Positions 36,825-45,290 of a DNA stretch of 45,290 bases are shown here, piece after piece. The stretch spans positions 1-45,290 of the forward strand of contig CACIUL010000023.1 in assembly GCA_902589825.1 (NCBI GenBank), in the 5' to 3' direction. The position numbers and the translations under genes are program-made. The notes under the pieces are model-generated. The model was given only the letters and a program-made list of their open reading frames with translations. It searched no databases and was not told the DNA's origin. Positions within the stretch are counted from its first letter, which is position 1, and every line of letters begins with the position of its first letter. This DNA is from an uncultured Verrucomicrobiota bacterium (GTDB taxonomy: Bacteria; Verrucomicrobiota; Verrucomicrobiia; Verrucomicrobiales; DEV007).

Positions 36825-38195
36825 ATGCTTGAGCTGCTCGGAAAAACTGATCATTCGCCGACGCATTGTGATGGTTATTCGCGTCGAAACTTCCTGAAAG
36901 TCGGCGGCATGGCTGCCGGGGGCCTGTCCTTAAGCCAACTGCTCTCCCTTGAGGCAAAAGCCAGGACCGGCTCCTCCCACAAGGCAATCATCAACATTTA
37001 CCTGCCGGGCGGCCCATCCCACCTCGATATGTTCGACCTCAAGCCGGACGCTCCCTCGGAAATCCGTGGGGAGTTCAGGCCCATGGCAACAAATGTCCCA
37101 GGCATGGAGATTTGCGAGTTGTTCCCGAGGCTTGCAAAAATCGCAGACAAGTATGCCATTGTGCGCTCCCTGAGCGACTCCGATGGAGGGCATGACTGTT
37201 ACCAGTGCATGACCGGGCACAAGAAGAACAGCCCCTCCCCTGCCGGGGGATGGCCCTCGTTCGGGTCCTGGGTATCAAAAGTGCAGGGTTCCAACCCTGG
37301 CGTCCCCGCCAACCTCTCCCTGATGTATCCCACCGGAAACCGCACCTGGGGTGAAGCCGGAACCTCAGGATTCATCGGGCATGAACATGCCCCGATGGGA
37401 ATGGTTGCCAAGGATCCCAATGCCCGGGCAAGAAGCATGACCCTGCAGGGAATGTCACTTGAGCGAATGCTGGACAGGGAGAGCCTGCGCACCTCAATCG
37501 ACCGTATGCGGCGGGATGTTGACGCAACCGGGCAGATGGACGGACTGGACTCCTACAATCGCCAGGCGCTTGAAATCCTTTCCGACAGCGGCCTCGCCAA
37601 TGCTCTCGACCTTTCCAGGGAAGACCCTAAAATTGCAGAACGTTACGGGGTCAACGATCCTGCCTACCAGCGTGACGGGGCACCTAAAATGATCCGCAAC
37701 TTCCTGGTCGCCCGACGCCTTGTCGAGGCGGGCGCACGGGTCGTCTCACTGAATTACAGCCGTTGGGACTGGCACGGAGGTGACGGCATGAACTTCCCGC
37801 GTTCCCGCGAGGAGTTCCCCCTGCTTGACCAGGGACTCAGCGCGCTGATCACCGACCTGCATGAACGTGGCCTGCAAAATGATGTGTCAGTGGTCATGTG
37901 GGGTGAGTTCGGCAGAACCCCGAAAATCAATGCCAAGAACAGCCGGGACCACTGGCCCAAGGCAAACTTCTGCCTGCTTGCCGGGGGCGGGATGAATACC
38001 GGCCAGGTCATCGGTGCCACTGATTCCAGGGGCGAGGAGCCGTCTGAACGCCCGGTTAAGTTCCAGGAAGTCTTCGCCACCCTCTATCACAACATCGGCA
38101 TCGACCTCAATAATGCCACCGTGATGGATGCCGCCGGCAGGCCGCACTACCTTGTCGACCAGGGCATTCAGCCCATCCGGGAACTGGTTGGCTAA
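36825..38195 (+). CDS. Tat-exported DUF1501 family protein
   Basis: 456 residues from ATG 36825; a TTG two codons upstream is in frame but less likely. A twin-arginine signal is visible as SRRNFLKVGGMAAGGLSL, so the protein is probably exported folded. DUF1501 features follow: NIYLPGGPSHLDMFDLKPDAP, FPRLAKIADKYAIVRSLSD, and near the C-terminus VVMWGEFGRTPKINAKNSRDHWP with LAGGGMNTGQVIGATD. The fold is related to the alkaline phosphatase/sulfatase superfamily, but the metal site has not been clearly linked to an activity. In PVC bacteria DUF1501 genes usually follow a DUF1549/DUF1553 (cytochrome-containing) gene; none is adjacent here. A short hairpin with T-run overlaps the stop. Confidence 0.88.
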   Translation: MLELLGKTDHSPTHCDGYSRRNFLKVGGMAAGGLSLSQLLSLEAKARTGSSHKAIINIYLPGGPSHLDMFDLKPDAPSEIRGEFRPMATNVPGMEICELFPRLAKIADKYAIVRSLSDSDGGHDCYQCMTGHKKNSPSPAGGWPSFGSWVSKVQGSNPGVPANLSLMYPTGNRTWGEAGTSGFIGHEHAPMGMVAKDPNARARSMTLQGMSLERMLDRESLRTSIDRMRRDVDATGQMDGLDSYNRQALEILSDSGLANALDLSREDPKIAERYGVNDPAYQRDGAPKMIRNFLVARRLVEAGARVVSLNYSRWDWHGGDGMNFPRSREEFPLLDQGLSALITDLHERGLQNDVSVVMWGEFGRTPKINAKNSRDHWPKANFCLLAGGGMNTGQVIGATDSRGEEPSERPVKFQEVFATLYHNIGIDLNNATVMDAAGRPHYLVDQGIQPIRELVG

Positions 38196-38209
38196 ATTCA
38201 GCCTTTTTT
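38190..38209 (+). terminator. Possible weak terminator after DUF1501
   Basis: GGCT (38190-38193) and AGCC (38200-38203) form a 4-bp stem directly followed by six T. The stem overlaps the TAA stop codon. The stem is short, so termination may be inefficient. Confidence 0.35.
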
Positions 38210-38364
38210 CACCGCAGTAACGTCAGAAAGGCGTGACCTTCACAACGCGGGGGTGTGAAATCTTAGCCGGCCACGAAGTTTGCCGTCTTCGCTGAAAATA
38301 ATGCCTTTCCATGCAAAAGAACTTCTGGCAACTCAAGGGTTCTTTCCCGACAATCAAATGATTC

Positions 38365-38778
38365 ATGGACCAAGAAACAATCAGTAACTGGCTGCGCGAT
38401 TCCAGCGCCTTTGGCAATGCGCCAGAGGAGGCGATCGGGCAACTCAGCGCAGCCTTTACAGAGAAAAGGATACCGGCCGGCCTCTCCATCATCCGGGAAG
38501 GTGACCCGGGGCTTGCCCTGTATTTCCTGGTATCAGGATCCGCAACAGTGACTGCTGGAGAGGATGGAGAACAGTCCTACCTCGGCAATATCTCCAGGGG
38601 CCAACTATTCGGCGAGATTGCCCCGCTGAGCAGTGGACGGCGAATGGCAACCGTAACCGCTGCAGAGGAATCAGTTCTCCTGGAACTCGACCCGAAAGCA
38701 CTCACAGAAGTATTGCGTGAACATCCGTTGCTGGAAAAGTCCCTGCTCGATTCGCTGGAACGTTACCTGACACCCTGA
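38365..38778 (+). CDS. Cyclic nucleotide-binding domain protein (stand-alone)
   Basis: 137 residues, all of it a cNMP-binding fold of the CRP/PKA type. GLSIIREGDPGLALYFLVSGSATV forms the first beta-roll, and GQLFGEIAPLSSGRRMATVTAAEESVLLELDPKAL is the phosphate-binding cassette, with Glu and Arg positions (FGEIA, then GRRMATV) near canonical. There is no helix-turn-helix or catalytic domain, so it is not a CRP-type regulator by itself and may act through partners. It lies 10 bases upstream of the GH81 gene on the same strand and may be first in that operon. Whether it binds a nucleotide is uncertain. Confidence 0.82.
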   Translation: MDQETISNWLRDSSAFGNAPEEAIGQLSAAFTEKRIPAGLSIIREGDPGLALYFLVSGSATVTAGEDGEQSYLGNISRGQLFGEIAPLSSGRRMATVTAAEESVLLELDPKALTEVLREHPLLEKSLLDSLERYLTP

Positions 38779-38788
38779 TGAAACACTA

Positions 38789-40990
38789 ATGAACCGATCC
38801 CTCATCGCCATACCCGTTCTCCTTCTAGCCGGTTCCCTGTCCGCTGAGGTCGTCAAAAAAGGACAAGGTTCCTATACCACCAAAAAACACGGAGACTTCA
38901 CCCCCCCTCCTGCGCAAATTTACCGTGTCCCGGGAATAAAGGGGCCCATTCCCACCAATGACTGGTGGAGCTCTGTCCTCTGGGAACCCTTCTCATCAAA
39001 CCATTTCCCCCATCCACTCGGCGTAAAGTGTGAAGCCAACGGCCTGCGAATCGCTAATCCAGGGGCAAGCCTGAACACTTTTGATCGTGGAGTTATCTCC
39101 GCAATACCCGCCGGCGGCAATGACCTGACGATAGGACTTTCCGGCGTGGAAAAGTTCATTGATGCCAGGGTGGAAAACCACAGCGACTGGTTTCTCACCG
39201 TTCGGTTCGGCAACAGTGAACGGTTTCTACGATGCACCTACGGTCACGGTTCCCCTTTTGTTTATGCTGAGGCGAAAGGCAGCGCCCCGGCACTGCGCTT
39301 CCAGCAAACCCCGCGAATCTGGCACCGTTCATCCGGCATCACGGCAATCACGACAGCCACCGGAAATCATTATGGAATCTTCTGCCCTCAACCGATCCAA
39401 TGGCAAGGCACAAACAGTAAGACCTGGATACGCCCCAACAAGGGAGGCCGCTTCCTTTCCGTTGCCCTGCTTCCCGATAACACGCCTGAAACCCTCAAGA
39501 TTTTTGCCCGGCACGCGCATGCCCATGTGACGGGGACGAAGGTTGAGTGGCGCTATGATGCAAACACCTCCCGTTCCATTGCCACGTTCTCCCTTGTCAC
39601 CGAGGCGCGGGATGACGCCAGCCTTGTTCCCCTCACGACACTGTATCCCCACCAGTGGCGCCGCACTCGGGCAGACCTCCTGCCGCTAAGCTATAAAAGC
39701 ATCCGCGGCCCGATGAAACTCTTTGCCGGAAAGAGCTTTGAAGTGGCTTTTGATTTTCCCGGCGTCCTTCCATGCCTTCCCCTGGCTGTTGAGGGACTTA
39801 CCGGGGATTTACGCCGGCTGGTGGAGAAAAAAGACATCCCGAAAGATTCCTACTGGGGAGGCAAGGCGCTGGGCAACCTCGCATCGGGCAGCGCCATCGC
39901 CGCAACCTGCAACCATCCTGAGCTGGCAAGCCAGTACCTCAAGCGCATGAAACATGAGCTCGAAGACTGGTTATCCTTTAATGATGGCAACAAAGGTGAC
40001 AGGCACTTCTACTTTGACTCCAATTGGGGATCACTCATCGGGATTCCACCAAGTTACGGGTCAGCCAAGGAGCTCAATGATCACCATTTCCACTACGGGT
40101 ATTTTTTCCGAGCTGCCGCGGAGATTGCACGCAACGATCCATCATGGATGAAGGAAACCCGGTGGGGAGCCATGATGTCTGAAGTAATCGAGGATGTTGC
40201 ATGCAGCAGTCGCAACAACCCCCGGTTCCCCTTCCTGCGCAACTTTGACCCCTACGCGGGACATAGCTGGGCATCCGGGCACGCCCGGTTTGCAGATGGC
40301 AACAACCAGGAGTCCTCATCGGAAGCCATGAGTGCATGGACAGGATTGATCCTGCTCGGTGAGTTTACTGCCAACAAGGCACTGCGCGACCTTGGCATCT
40401 ACCTGTATTCCTCGGAATTGGCCGCCATTGAGGATTACTGGTTTGATGTTACCGGCACGCATTACACGGATGCCATGAAGGCTCCCTCAATCGCCATGGT
40501 ATGGGGAGGAAAATCCACCTATGAAACATGGTTTTCCAACGCTCCCCACTGCAAGACCGGCATCAACCTGCTGCCCATACACGGCGGATCCCTTTACCTT
40601 GGGCGTTATCCTCAATTTGTTCGAAGCAACCATGACCGGACCCTTTCAGCCAGCGGCGGAAAGTGGAAAGGCTGGCCCAGTATCATGATCAGTTACCGTG
40701 CCCTCGTGGATGCGGACAAGGCACTCGTGGACTGGAACTCACTGGGCCAATCGCCAAACCTGGACTCGGGCAACTTTCCAGCCAATGCCCGGCACTGGAT
40801 TGAAAACCTCCGGCAACTCGGGCAAGTCAATCGAAAGGTGACCTGCAACCACCCGATATCGGCAACATTCAGCTCGCAAGCGGGAAAAACCCTGTATGTG
40901 GTCTACGTCAGTGGAAGCAAGCCTGTGCAGGTCACCTTCTCCGACGGCACCAGCTTCCAGGCACTCCCCGGACAGTTCACTGTAAAATAA
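38789..40990 (+). CDS. GH81 endo-beta-1,3-glucanase, exported
   Basis: 733 residues with a signal peptide (1-19). Glycoside hydrolase family 81 is shown by GPIPTNDWWSSVLW with HPLGVKCEANGLRI in the N-terminal beta-sandwich, then the catalytic region N430-D431-H432-H433 in LNDHHFHYGYFFRAAAEI, and GNNQESSSEAMSAWTG at residues 504-519 with Glu508 and Glu512 as candidate catalytic acid/base residues. Family 81 enzymes are inverting endo-beta-1,3-glucanases acting on laminarin, curdlan and fungal wall glucan. The length is normal and no carbohydrate-binding module is seen. It starts 10 bases after the cyclic-nucleotide-binding gene and ends 8 bases before a sulfatase gene, so it is in an operon with them. 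Confidence 0.9.
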   Translation: MNRSLIAIPVLLLAGSLSAEVVKKGQGSYTTKKHGDFTPPPAQIYRVPGIKGPIPTNDWWSSVLWEPFSSNHFPHPLGVKCEANGLRIANPGASLNTFDRGVISAIPAGGNDLTIGLSGVEKFIDARVENHSDWFLTVRFGNSERFLRCTYGHGSPFVYAEAKGSAPALRFQQTPRIWHRSSGITAITTATGNHYGIFCPQPIQWQGTNSKTWIRPNKGGRFLSVALLPDNTPETLKIFARHAHAHVTGTKVEWRYDANTSRSIATFSLVTEARDDASLVPLTTLYPHQWRRTRADLLPLSYKSIRGPMKLFAGKSFEVAFDFPGVLPCLPLAVEGLTGDLRRLVEKKDIPKDSYWGGKALGNLASGSAIAATCNHPELASQYLKRMKHELEDWLSFNDGNKGDRHFYFDSNWGSLIGIPPSYGSAKELNDHHFHYGYFFRAAAEIARNDPSWMKETRWGAMMSEVIEDVACSSRNNPRFPFLRNFDPYAGHSWASGHARFADGNNQESSSEAMSAWTGLILLGEFTANKALRDLGIYLYSSELAAIEDYWFDVTGTHYTDAMKAPSIAMVWGGKSTYETWFSNAPHCKTGINLLPIHGGSLYLGRYPQFVRSNHDRTLSASGGKWKGWPSIMISYRALVDADKALVDWNSLGQSPNLDSGNFPANARHWIENLRQLGQVNRKVTCNHPISATFSSQAGKTLYVVYVSGSKPVQVTFSDGTSFQALPGQFTVK

Positions 40991-40998
40991 ATCCAGCC

Positions 40999-42339
40999 AT
41001 GAAAAAAATCCTCCTGTTGATCTTCTCCCTGTCCAGTGCCTTTGCCGGGGAGCAAAAACCCAACATCATCTTCATCCTGGCCGACGACCTGGGCTTCGGG
41101 GACATTGCCTGTTACGGATGCCCGGATGCCCGGACACCAAATATCAACAAACTTGCTGAGCAGGGGGCAAAGTATACCAATTTTTACGCCAACGGCACCG
41201 AGTGCACACCCACAAGAACCTCAATCATGACCGGCCGCTACCCTCAGTTTGCCGGCGGCCTTGAGTGCGCCATCGGTACCGGCAATGTCGGGCGATATGA
41301 TGATGCCATTCGTCTCGCCGAACAGTCACAACTTGGACTGCCGGTAAATCAGGCCCTCATCCCCCGGGTGTTCACCAGGGCCGGGTACAGGACCGGCATC
41401 TTCGGCAAGTGGCACCTGGGCTATGAACCGCATTTCAACCCCGTGAAATACGGCTGGGATGAATTCTTCGGCTGCCTAGGCGGCAATGTGGACTACTTCA
41501 CTCACAGGGAGCTCTCCCCTTTACCCGCCCTGTTCAGCAATGACAAGCCGGTCACAAGGGAAGGCTACATGACCCACCTTATCACCGATGAGGCACTGCA
41601 GTTTATCAGCAGGAACCAAAAGACCCCCTTCTTCTGCTATGTCCCCTTTACCACTCCGCATTTTCCATTCCAGGCACCCGCTGACAGGGACAAAAAATTC
41701 ACCAGGGAAAACTGGACAGAAGGCAGCCGTGAAAGCTATGTGGCAATGCTTGAGGACCTCGACAACTCGGTTGGCAGGATCCTGAAGAAGATTGAAAGCC
41801 TTAAACTGGCAAGGAACACCCTTGTCCTCTTTGCCTCCGACCATGGCGCCATGAAGCCTGGACGTAACCTTCCTTGGAACGGTTACAAAGGCAGCCTCTT
41901 TGAGGGTGGCATCCGGGCGCCGCTTATCGCAAAGTGGCCCGGAAAAATCAGGCCGGGAACCCTTTGCCATCAACTCGGCGCGACTTTTGACCTCACCGCA
42001 TCCTTTGCAAGGATTACTGGCACTCAAGTGGCGGGCAAAAAACTCGACGGTATTGACATTATTGCCTGTGCTGAAAAAAACCTAAAGCCGCTTCCCAGAG
42101 AGCTTTACTGGCGGGCAAAACGGGGTGATCGCACCTGGTGGGCAGCGCTGGAAAATGATGGAGAGCAGACGCGGAAATATATACGCCGCAAAGAAGGCGG
42201 AAAAACCGAGGAATGGTTCTTTAACCTCGGGGAAGATCCCGTAGAAAGTAAAAATCTGTTTGCCCTGCCGGGCAACTATGGCCATAAACTCAAGGGTAAA
42301 CTGGCTAGCTGGGAAAAACGCATGAAGCCTCTCCGATAA
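40999..42339 (+). CDS. Exported type I sulfatase
   Basis: 446 residues with a signal peptide (1-17). NIIFILADDLGFGDIACYG is the N-terminal metal-binding block. C69-T-P-T-R in ECTPTRTSIMTGRYP is the formylglycine motif (C-x-P-x-R), with Thr in place of the more usual Ser/Ala at position 4. FGKWHLGYEP and LVLFASDHGAMKPGRNLPW carry further active-site residues. It hydrolyses sulfate esters after conversion of Cys69 to formylglycine by an FGE or anaerobic maturase, neither of which is in the window. The substrate (sulfated glycan or small molecule) cannot be assigned. It is spaced 8 bases after the GH81 gene and 35 before the DUF1080 gene. Confidence 0.92.
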   Translation: MKKILLLIFSLSSAFAGEQKPNIIFILADDLGFGDIACYGCPDARTPNINKLAEQGAKYTNFYANGTECTPTRTSIMTGRYPQFAGGLECAIGTGNVGRYDDAIRLAEQSQLGLPVNQALIPRVFTRAGYRTGIFGKWHLGYEPHFNPVKYGWDEFFGCLGGNVDYFTHRELSPLPALFSNDKPVTREGYMTHLITDEALQFISRNQKTPFFCYVPFTTPHFPFQAPADRDKKFTRENWTEGSRESYVAMLEDLDNSVGRILKKIESLKLARNTLVLFASDHGAMKPGRNLPWNGYKGSLFEGGIRAPLIAKWPGKIRPGTLCHQLGATFDLTASFARITGTQVAGKKLDGIDIIACAEKNLKPLPRELYWRAKRGDRTWWAALENDGEQTRKYIRRKEGGKTEEWFFNLGEDPVESKNLFALPGNYGHKLKGKLASWEKRMKPLR

Positions 42340-42374
42340 AAAGAGATACAAACAACCAGTACACACCAGACTCC

Positions 42375-43571
42375 ATGAAACGAAGCCAACTGTTCCTTTT
42401 TACCACGATCATTGCCACCTGCCCGCTGCAGGCTGAAGATCCACCCTGGACCGCGCTCTTTGATGGAAAATCGCTCAATGGCTGGACCCAGAAAGGCGGC
42501 AAGGCAAAATATTCCGTGGAGGACGGATGCATTGTCGGGCGCACGGTGCCGAAAACCCCGAACTCATTCCTCTGCACAACAAGGAACTACGGTGATTTTA
42601 TCCTGGAGTATGAGTTCAAGATTGATCCCAGGCTCAACTCCGGCGTGCAGATCCGCAGTCAGGTAAAAAGCAATAACCGCGTATTCGGCTACCAGGTGGA
42701 AATAGATCCCGACACCGAGCGCAACCGCATGTGGACCGGAGGCATCTATGATGAGGCACGCCGCGGGTGGCTCAATGACCTCTCCCGCAATGAGCCTGCC
42801 CGCAAGGCATTCAAGCCAGGAGAATGGAACAAGATCCGTGTCCATGCCTTGGGAGACTCCATCAGGACCTGGATTAATGGTGTTGCCGCAGCCGACCTCG
42901 TGGACTCCATGACCTCCTCCGGGCTTATCGGGCTGCAGGTTCACGGCATCGGTAACAAAAAGGGTGGTCCTTATGAAGTTCGCTGGCGCAACATTCGTAT
43001 CCAGGATCTTGGCAAACACGTTTGGAAGCCCTTGTTTGACGGCAAGAGCCTTGCCGGATGGAAACCCCTGCCGGGGGGCACCTGGCAGGTGGTCGACGGG
43101 GCGATCCTGGGAAAAAGCCCGAAGTCTGAGCCCCGGCACGGTATCCTGCTCTCGGAAAAGTCATTCAAGGATTTTACCGTGCGGGCAAAATTCCGTGTCA
43201 CGAGCGGAGATTCCGGTTTCTATTTCCGCTGTAAGCAGGTCAAGGGGGGTGTCTCGGTGCACGGCTTCCAGGTGGAAGTGGATTTTTCCCAGGAAACCGG
43301 GGGACTCTATGAAACCGGCGGCCGGGGCTGGGTGGTAAAGCCCTCCAAAGAGCAAATCCCCAAGAAACAATATAAACCCGGGGAGTGGACAGACCTTCAG
43401 CTCAGTGCCCACGGGGGACGTATTGTGGTACGCATTAACGGCAGGAAAACCGCGGAACTTGTTGATGATCCGGGACGCACGGAAGGTCATATCGGGCTGC
43501 AGCTCCATGGCGGGGACGAAATGCACGTGGAATTTAAAGATCTGGCAATTCTCACACCATCCGGCAAATAA
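42375..43571 (+). CDS. Exported protein with two DUF1080 (3-keto-disaccharide hydrolase-type) domains
   Basis: 398 residues with a signal peptide (1-20, ending LQAED). Two homologous DUF1080 jelly-roll domains lie in tandem: about 23-215 (WTALFDGKSLNGWTQKGG, DFILEYEFKID, GVQIRSQ, GYQVEIDP) and 217-398 (WKPLFDGKSLAGWKPLPGG, DFTVRAKFRV, GFYFRCKQ, GFQVEVDF). DUF1080 is concanavalin-like and is now annotated as 3-keto-disaccharide hydrolase on the basis of some characterised members (from memory). The first domain has a Tyr-Asp-Glu-Ala-Arg-Arg motif near the substrate side. Activity here is inferred. The gene lies in the GH81/sulfatase run. Confidence 0.87.
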   Translation: MKRSQLFLFTTIIATCPLQAEDPPWTALFDGKSLNGWTQKGGKAKYSVEDGCIVGRTVPKTPNSFLCTTRNYGDFILEYEFKIDPRLNSGVQIRSQVKSNNRVFGYQVEIDPDTERNRMWTGGIYDEARRGWLNDLSRNEPARKAFKPGEWNKIRVHALGDSIRTWINGVAAADLVDSMTSSGLIGLQVHGIGNKKGGPYEVRWRNIRIQDLGKHVWKPLFDGKSLAGWKPLPGGTWQVVDGAILGKSPKSEPRHGILLSEKSFKDFTVRAKFRVTSGDSGFYFRCKQVKGGVSVHGFQVEVDFSQETGGLYETGGRGWVVKPSKEQIPKKQYKPGEWTDLQLSAHGGRIVVRINGRKTAELVDDPGRTEGHIGLQLHGGDEMHVEFKDLAILTPSGK

Positions 43572-43594
43572 TATCACCCAAACGCAATAACGAC

Positions 43595-44917
43595 ATGAAA
43601 GCACTCACACTCGCACATTCGACCATCTTCATCCTTTGCACATCGCTGCTTTCCGCAGCGGACTGGAATAACTGGCGGGGGCCTGAAATGAACGGTTCAA
43701 GCTCAGCCAGCAATACTCCGCAATCCTTCAGCACGGACAATGGTGTCCGCTGGTCAGTTGACATGCCGGGAGCCGCCGCATCCACGCCAATCATTTCCGG
43801 CAATCATGTTTTTGTTTCCTCAACGGACCAGGCCAAGGAAAACCTGATCGCCCTTGCCTACGATCTGAAAACCGGCAAGGAGCTATGGCGCCATGTCGTC
43901 GCCCAGGGACTCAAGCAGGACGACCGTTCCAACTATGCGGGAGCCTCACCGGCCAGTGACGGCAAGCATGTTGTCTTCTTCTATGGCACCGGCGACATCG
44001 CCGTTTTTACCATGGATGGCAAACCGGTATGGAAGAAAAACATCCAGGAGGAATACGGCAAGTTCTACTTCCTCTGGACATTCTCCACCAGTCCCCTGCT
44101 GCACGGTAACAACATCATCATGCAGGTCCTGCAGCGTGACACCCCGGTTCACAATTTCCAGAGGGGAGGCGGCAAGCACTCCTCTTACCTGCTTGCCCTG
44201 TCCATGAAGGACGGCAGCAAGGTCTATCAGGTAGAGCGCCCTGATGAGGCAAGGGCCGAGGCCAAGGAAGCCTTCAGCACACCGGTATTATACGACCACA
44301 AGGGCAAGACACAGCTTCTGGTCACCGGTGGGGACTGCATCACCGGGCATGACCCGGCAACCGGCAAGGAAATCTGGCGCTGGGGCACATGGAACCCGGA
44401 CAAGATCGGCCACTGGCGCCTTGTGCCCTCTCCTATCGCCGGCAACGGTATCGCCCTCGCCTGTGCACCCAAGGGGGCACCGGTATATGCCGTGAAACTC
44501 GGGGGCAACGGTAAGCTGGATGATTCCCACATCGCCTGGAAAAGCACTAACCCAAATGTTTCAAGTGATGTCCCCACCCCGCTGTTTTATCGGGGACACT
44601 TCTACGTTGCCAACAACGGCCGCAAGCGCACCCATGCCCTCAGCTGTATTGAGCCGGAAACCGGTAAGGTCATATGGAGCGAAGACCTTGGAGTGAACGG
44701 AAAAATTGAGGCCTCACCCACTGCCGCGGACGGCAAAATCTATATTATCACCCATTATGGAGAGGTGGTTGTCGTTGAGGCAGGGGATAAATTCAAGGCT
44801 CTACACAAGGTTGAAATGGGACCTGGCCGCAACGGGCGTGTCCGCAGCTCAATCGCCCTGGCAGACGGCCTTGCCCTTATACGCACTGACCAAAAGCTCT
44901 TTTGCATCGGCAAATAG
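43595..44917 (+). CDS. Exported PQQ-like beta-propeller protein
   Basis: 440 residues with a signal peptide (1-21). NNWRGPEMNGSSSASN opens the fold, followed by repeated blades: LIALAYDLKTGKELWRHVV, VFTMDGKPVWKKNI, YLLALSMKDGSKVY, ITGHDPATGKEIWRWGTW, and SCIEPETGKVIWSEDLG. These A-x-D-x-x-T-G-K-x-x-W motifs are those of PQQ-like (BamB-type) propellers. There is no sign that it binds PQQ itself, so it may be a scaffold or a sugar/redox enzyme of unknown function. It is the last gene in the GH81-containing run, which ends at a strong hairpin 26 bases after its stop. Confidence 0.85.
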   Translation: MKALTLAHSTIFILCTSLLSAADWNNWRGPEMNGSSSASNTPQSFSTDNGVRWSVDMPGAAASTPIISGNHVFVSSTDQAKENLIALAYDLKTGKELWRHVVAQGLKQDDRSNYAGASPASDGKHVVFFYGTGDIAVFTMDGKPVWKKNIQEEYGKFYFLWTFSTSPLLHGNNIIMQVLQRDTPVHNFQRGGGKHSSYLLALSMKDGSKVYQVERPDEARAEAKEAFSTPVLYDHKGKTQLLVTGGDCITGHDPATGKEIWRWGTWNPDKIGHWRLVPSPIAGNGIALACAPKGAPVYAVKLGGNGKLDDSHIAWKSTNPNVSSDVPTPLFYRGHFYVANNGRKRTHALSCIEPETGKVIWSEDLGVNGKIEASPTAADGKIYIITHYGEVVVVEAGDKFKALHKVEMGPGRNGRVRSSIALADGLALIRTDQKLFCIGK

Positions 44918-44942
44918 CCTGTCCTTGCCACATTCAGCAGCT

Positions 44943-44985
44943 CTTCCCCGCATCCCCGGATGCGGGGAGGCGTGCCCATTTTTCC
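44943..44985 (+). terminator. Strong hairpin, likely terminator of the GH81/sulfatase operon
   Basis: CTTCCCCGCATCC at 44943-44955 pairs with GGATGCGGGGAGG at 44958-44970, 13 positions with one T-G pair, around a 2-base CC that must open to a 4-base loop. A run of five T (44979-44983) follows after about 8 bases. It lies just after the PQQ-like gene and before the next gene at 45086. Intrinsic termination is plausible, though the T-run is not directly attached to the stem. Confidence 0.55.
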
Positions 44986-45085
44986 AGTAAAATCGAAGGA
45001 CTGCCCCCTGCCCTTTGGATGCCGGGGAAAGACACGCCATTGGGCATTGCACAAATCCGCAGCAGGGTTACCTCTTTACAAAACC

Positions 45086-45290
45086 ATGAAAAACCGCATC
45101 GCGCTCCTTGTTGCATCAGTCACGGGAATTGGAACGCTTTTCCTGGTCGCCAGGGAGGACAATACCCGGGAACCCTCACAGGAAGAACGTTTCATTTCCA
45201 ACACCCGGCAACTCACCTTTGCGGGCAAACGCTCCGGCGAGGGATACTTCAACCAGGACGGCTCAAGGATGATTTTCCAGAGTGAGCGCG
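45086..45290 (+). CDS. TolB/PD40-type beta-propeller protein (3' truncated)
   Basis: The first 68 codons are visible, ending at the window edge. A hydrophobic anchor or signal (IALLVASVTGIGTLFLVA, residues 5-22) is followed by RQLTFAGKRSGEGYFNQDG, then SRMIFQSER, the N-terminal blade of a TolB-like/PD40 propeller (RQLT...G.GYF..DG..M.FQS.R). In PVC and Bacteroidota genomes such proteins are often exported with the PD40 repeats making up the rest. The downstream portion is missing, so length and any fused domain are unknown. It is separated by a strong hairpin from the operon before it. Confidence 0.72.
   Translation, partial: MKNRIALLVASVTGIGTLFLVAREDNTREPSQEERFISNTRQLTFAGKRSGEGYFNQDGSRMIFQSER

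Noticed and set aside
1-45290. Alternative genetic code with UGA as Trp or Cys
   Set aside because: Many genes here stop cleanly at UGA (for example 877-879, 24402-24404, 34318-34320, and the selenoprotein itself at 10611-10613), and ordinary Trp and Cys codons are used.

Overview
The window looks like part of a chromosome from a member of the Planctomycetes-Verrucomicrobia-Chlamydiae (PVC) group, most likely an environmental Verrucomicrobiota. This is inferred from the mix of families: DUF1080, DUF1501, a neutral-ceramidase-like hydrolase, a PVC-type dehydrogenase with HEAT repeats and cupredoxin, a bacterial alpha-2-macroglobulin, several sulfatase-fold enzymes, and giant secreted proteins with LamG, lectin and calcium-binding repeats. 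There is no ribosomal operon to fix the taxonomy. I saw no insertion sequence, prophage, CRISPR array, tRNA or rRNA. UGA is an ordinary stop codon for many genes here.

The most notable object is the gene at 9273-10613. It is one continuous reading frame interrupted only by two UGA codons (9498-9500 and 9507-9509). They fall exactly at the two cysteine positions of a thioredoxin-type C-x-x-C motif, giving U-I-P-U. Directly downstream lies a perfect 8-bp hairpin with a GGU loop (9528-9546), at a spacing compatible with a bacterial SECIS element for both codons. The same gene ends in an ordinary UGA. I read it as an exported di-selenocysteine (UxxU) thioredoxin-like protein that continues into a CxxCH motif and two PDZ-like domains.

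Layout. 1-879: end of a sugar ABC-transporter binding protein. 981-3928: two minus-strand exported hydrolases (ceramidase-like; HEFGH metallopeptidase). 4071-9161: a 1696-residue secreted adhesin-like protein. 9273-10613: the selenoprotein. 10637-18692: a minus-strand block with an SGNH/dehydrogenase/HEAT/cupredoxin fusion, an esterase, two GNAT acetyltransferases, a KDPG-type aldolase and a membrane-anchored repeat protein. 18796-21644: a TauD-like dioxygenase converging on a DASS anion transporter. 21679-24733: an ABC exporter with an extra N-terminal domain, DUF1854 and DUF3820. 24862-31077: alpha-2-macroglobulin, converging on a membrane sulfatase-fold enzyme (31104-33494). 33772-36739: an OmpA-type lipoprotein, a PTS EIIA and argS. 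36825-38195: a Tat-exported DUF1501 protein. 38365-44917: a tightly spaced run of cyclic-nucleotide-binding protein, GH81 beta-1,3-glucanase, sulfatase, tandem DUF1080 protein and PQQ-like propeller, followed by a strong hairpin. 45086 to the end: start of a TolB/PD40-like protein.

Taken together, much of the window encodes an envelope and extracellular programme: polysaccharide and sulfate-ester hydrolysis, periplasmic redox chemistry, adhesion and protease defence. A few housekeeping genes (argS, EIIA, aldolase) are mixed in.
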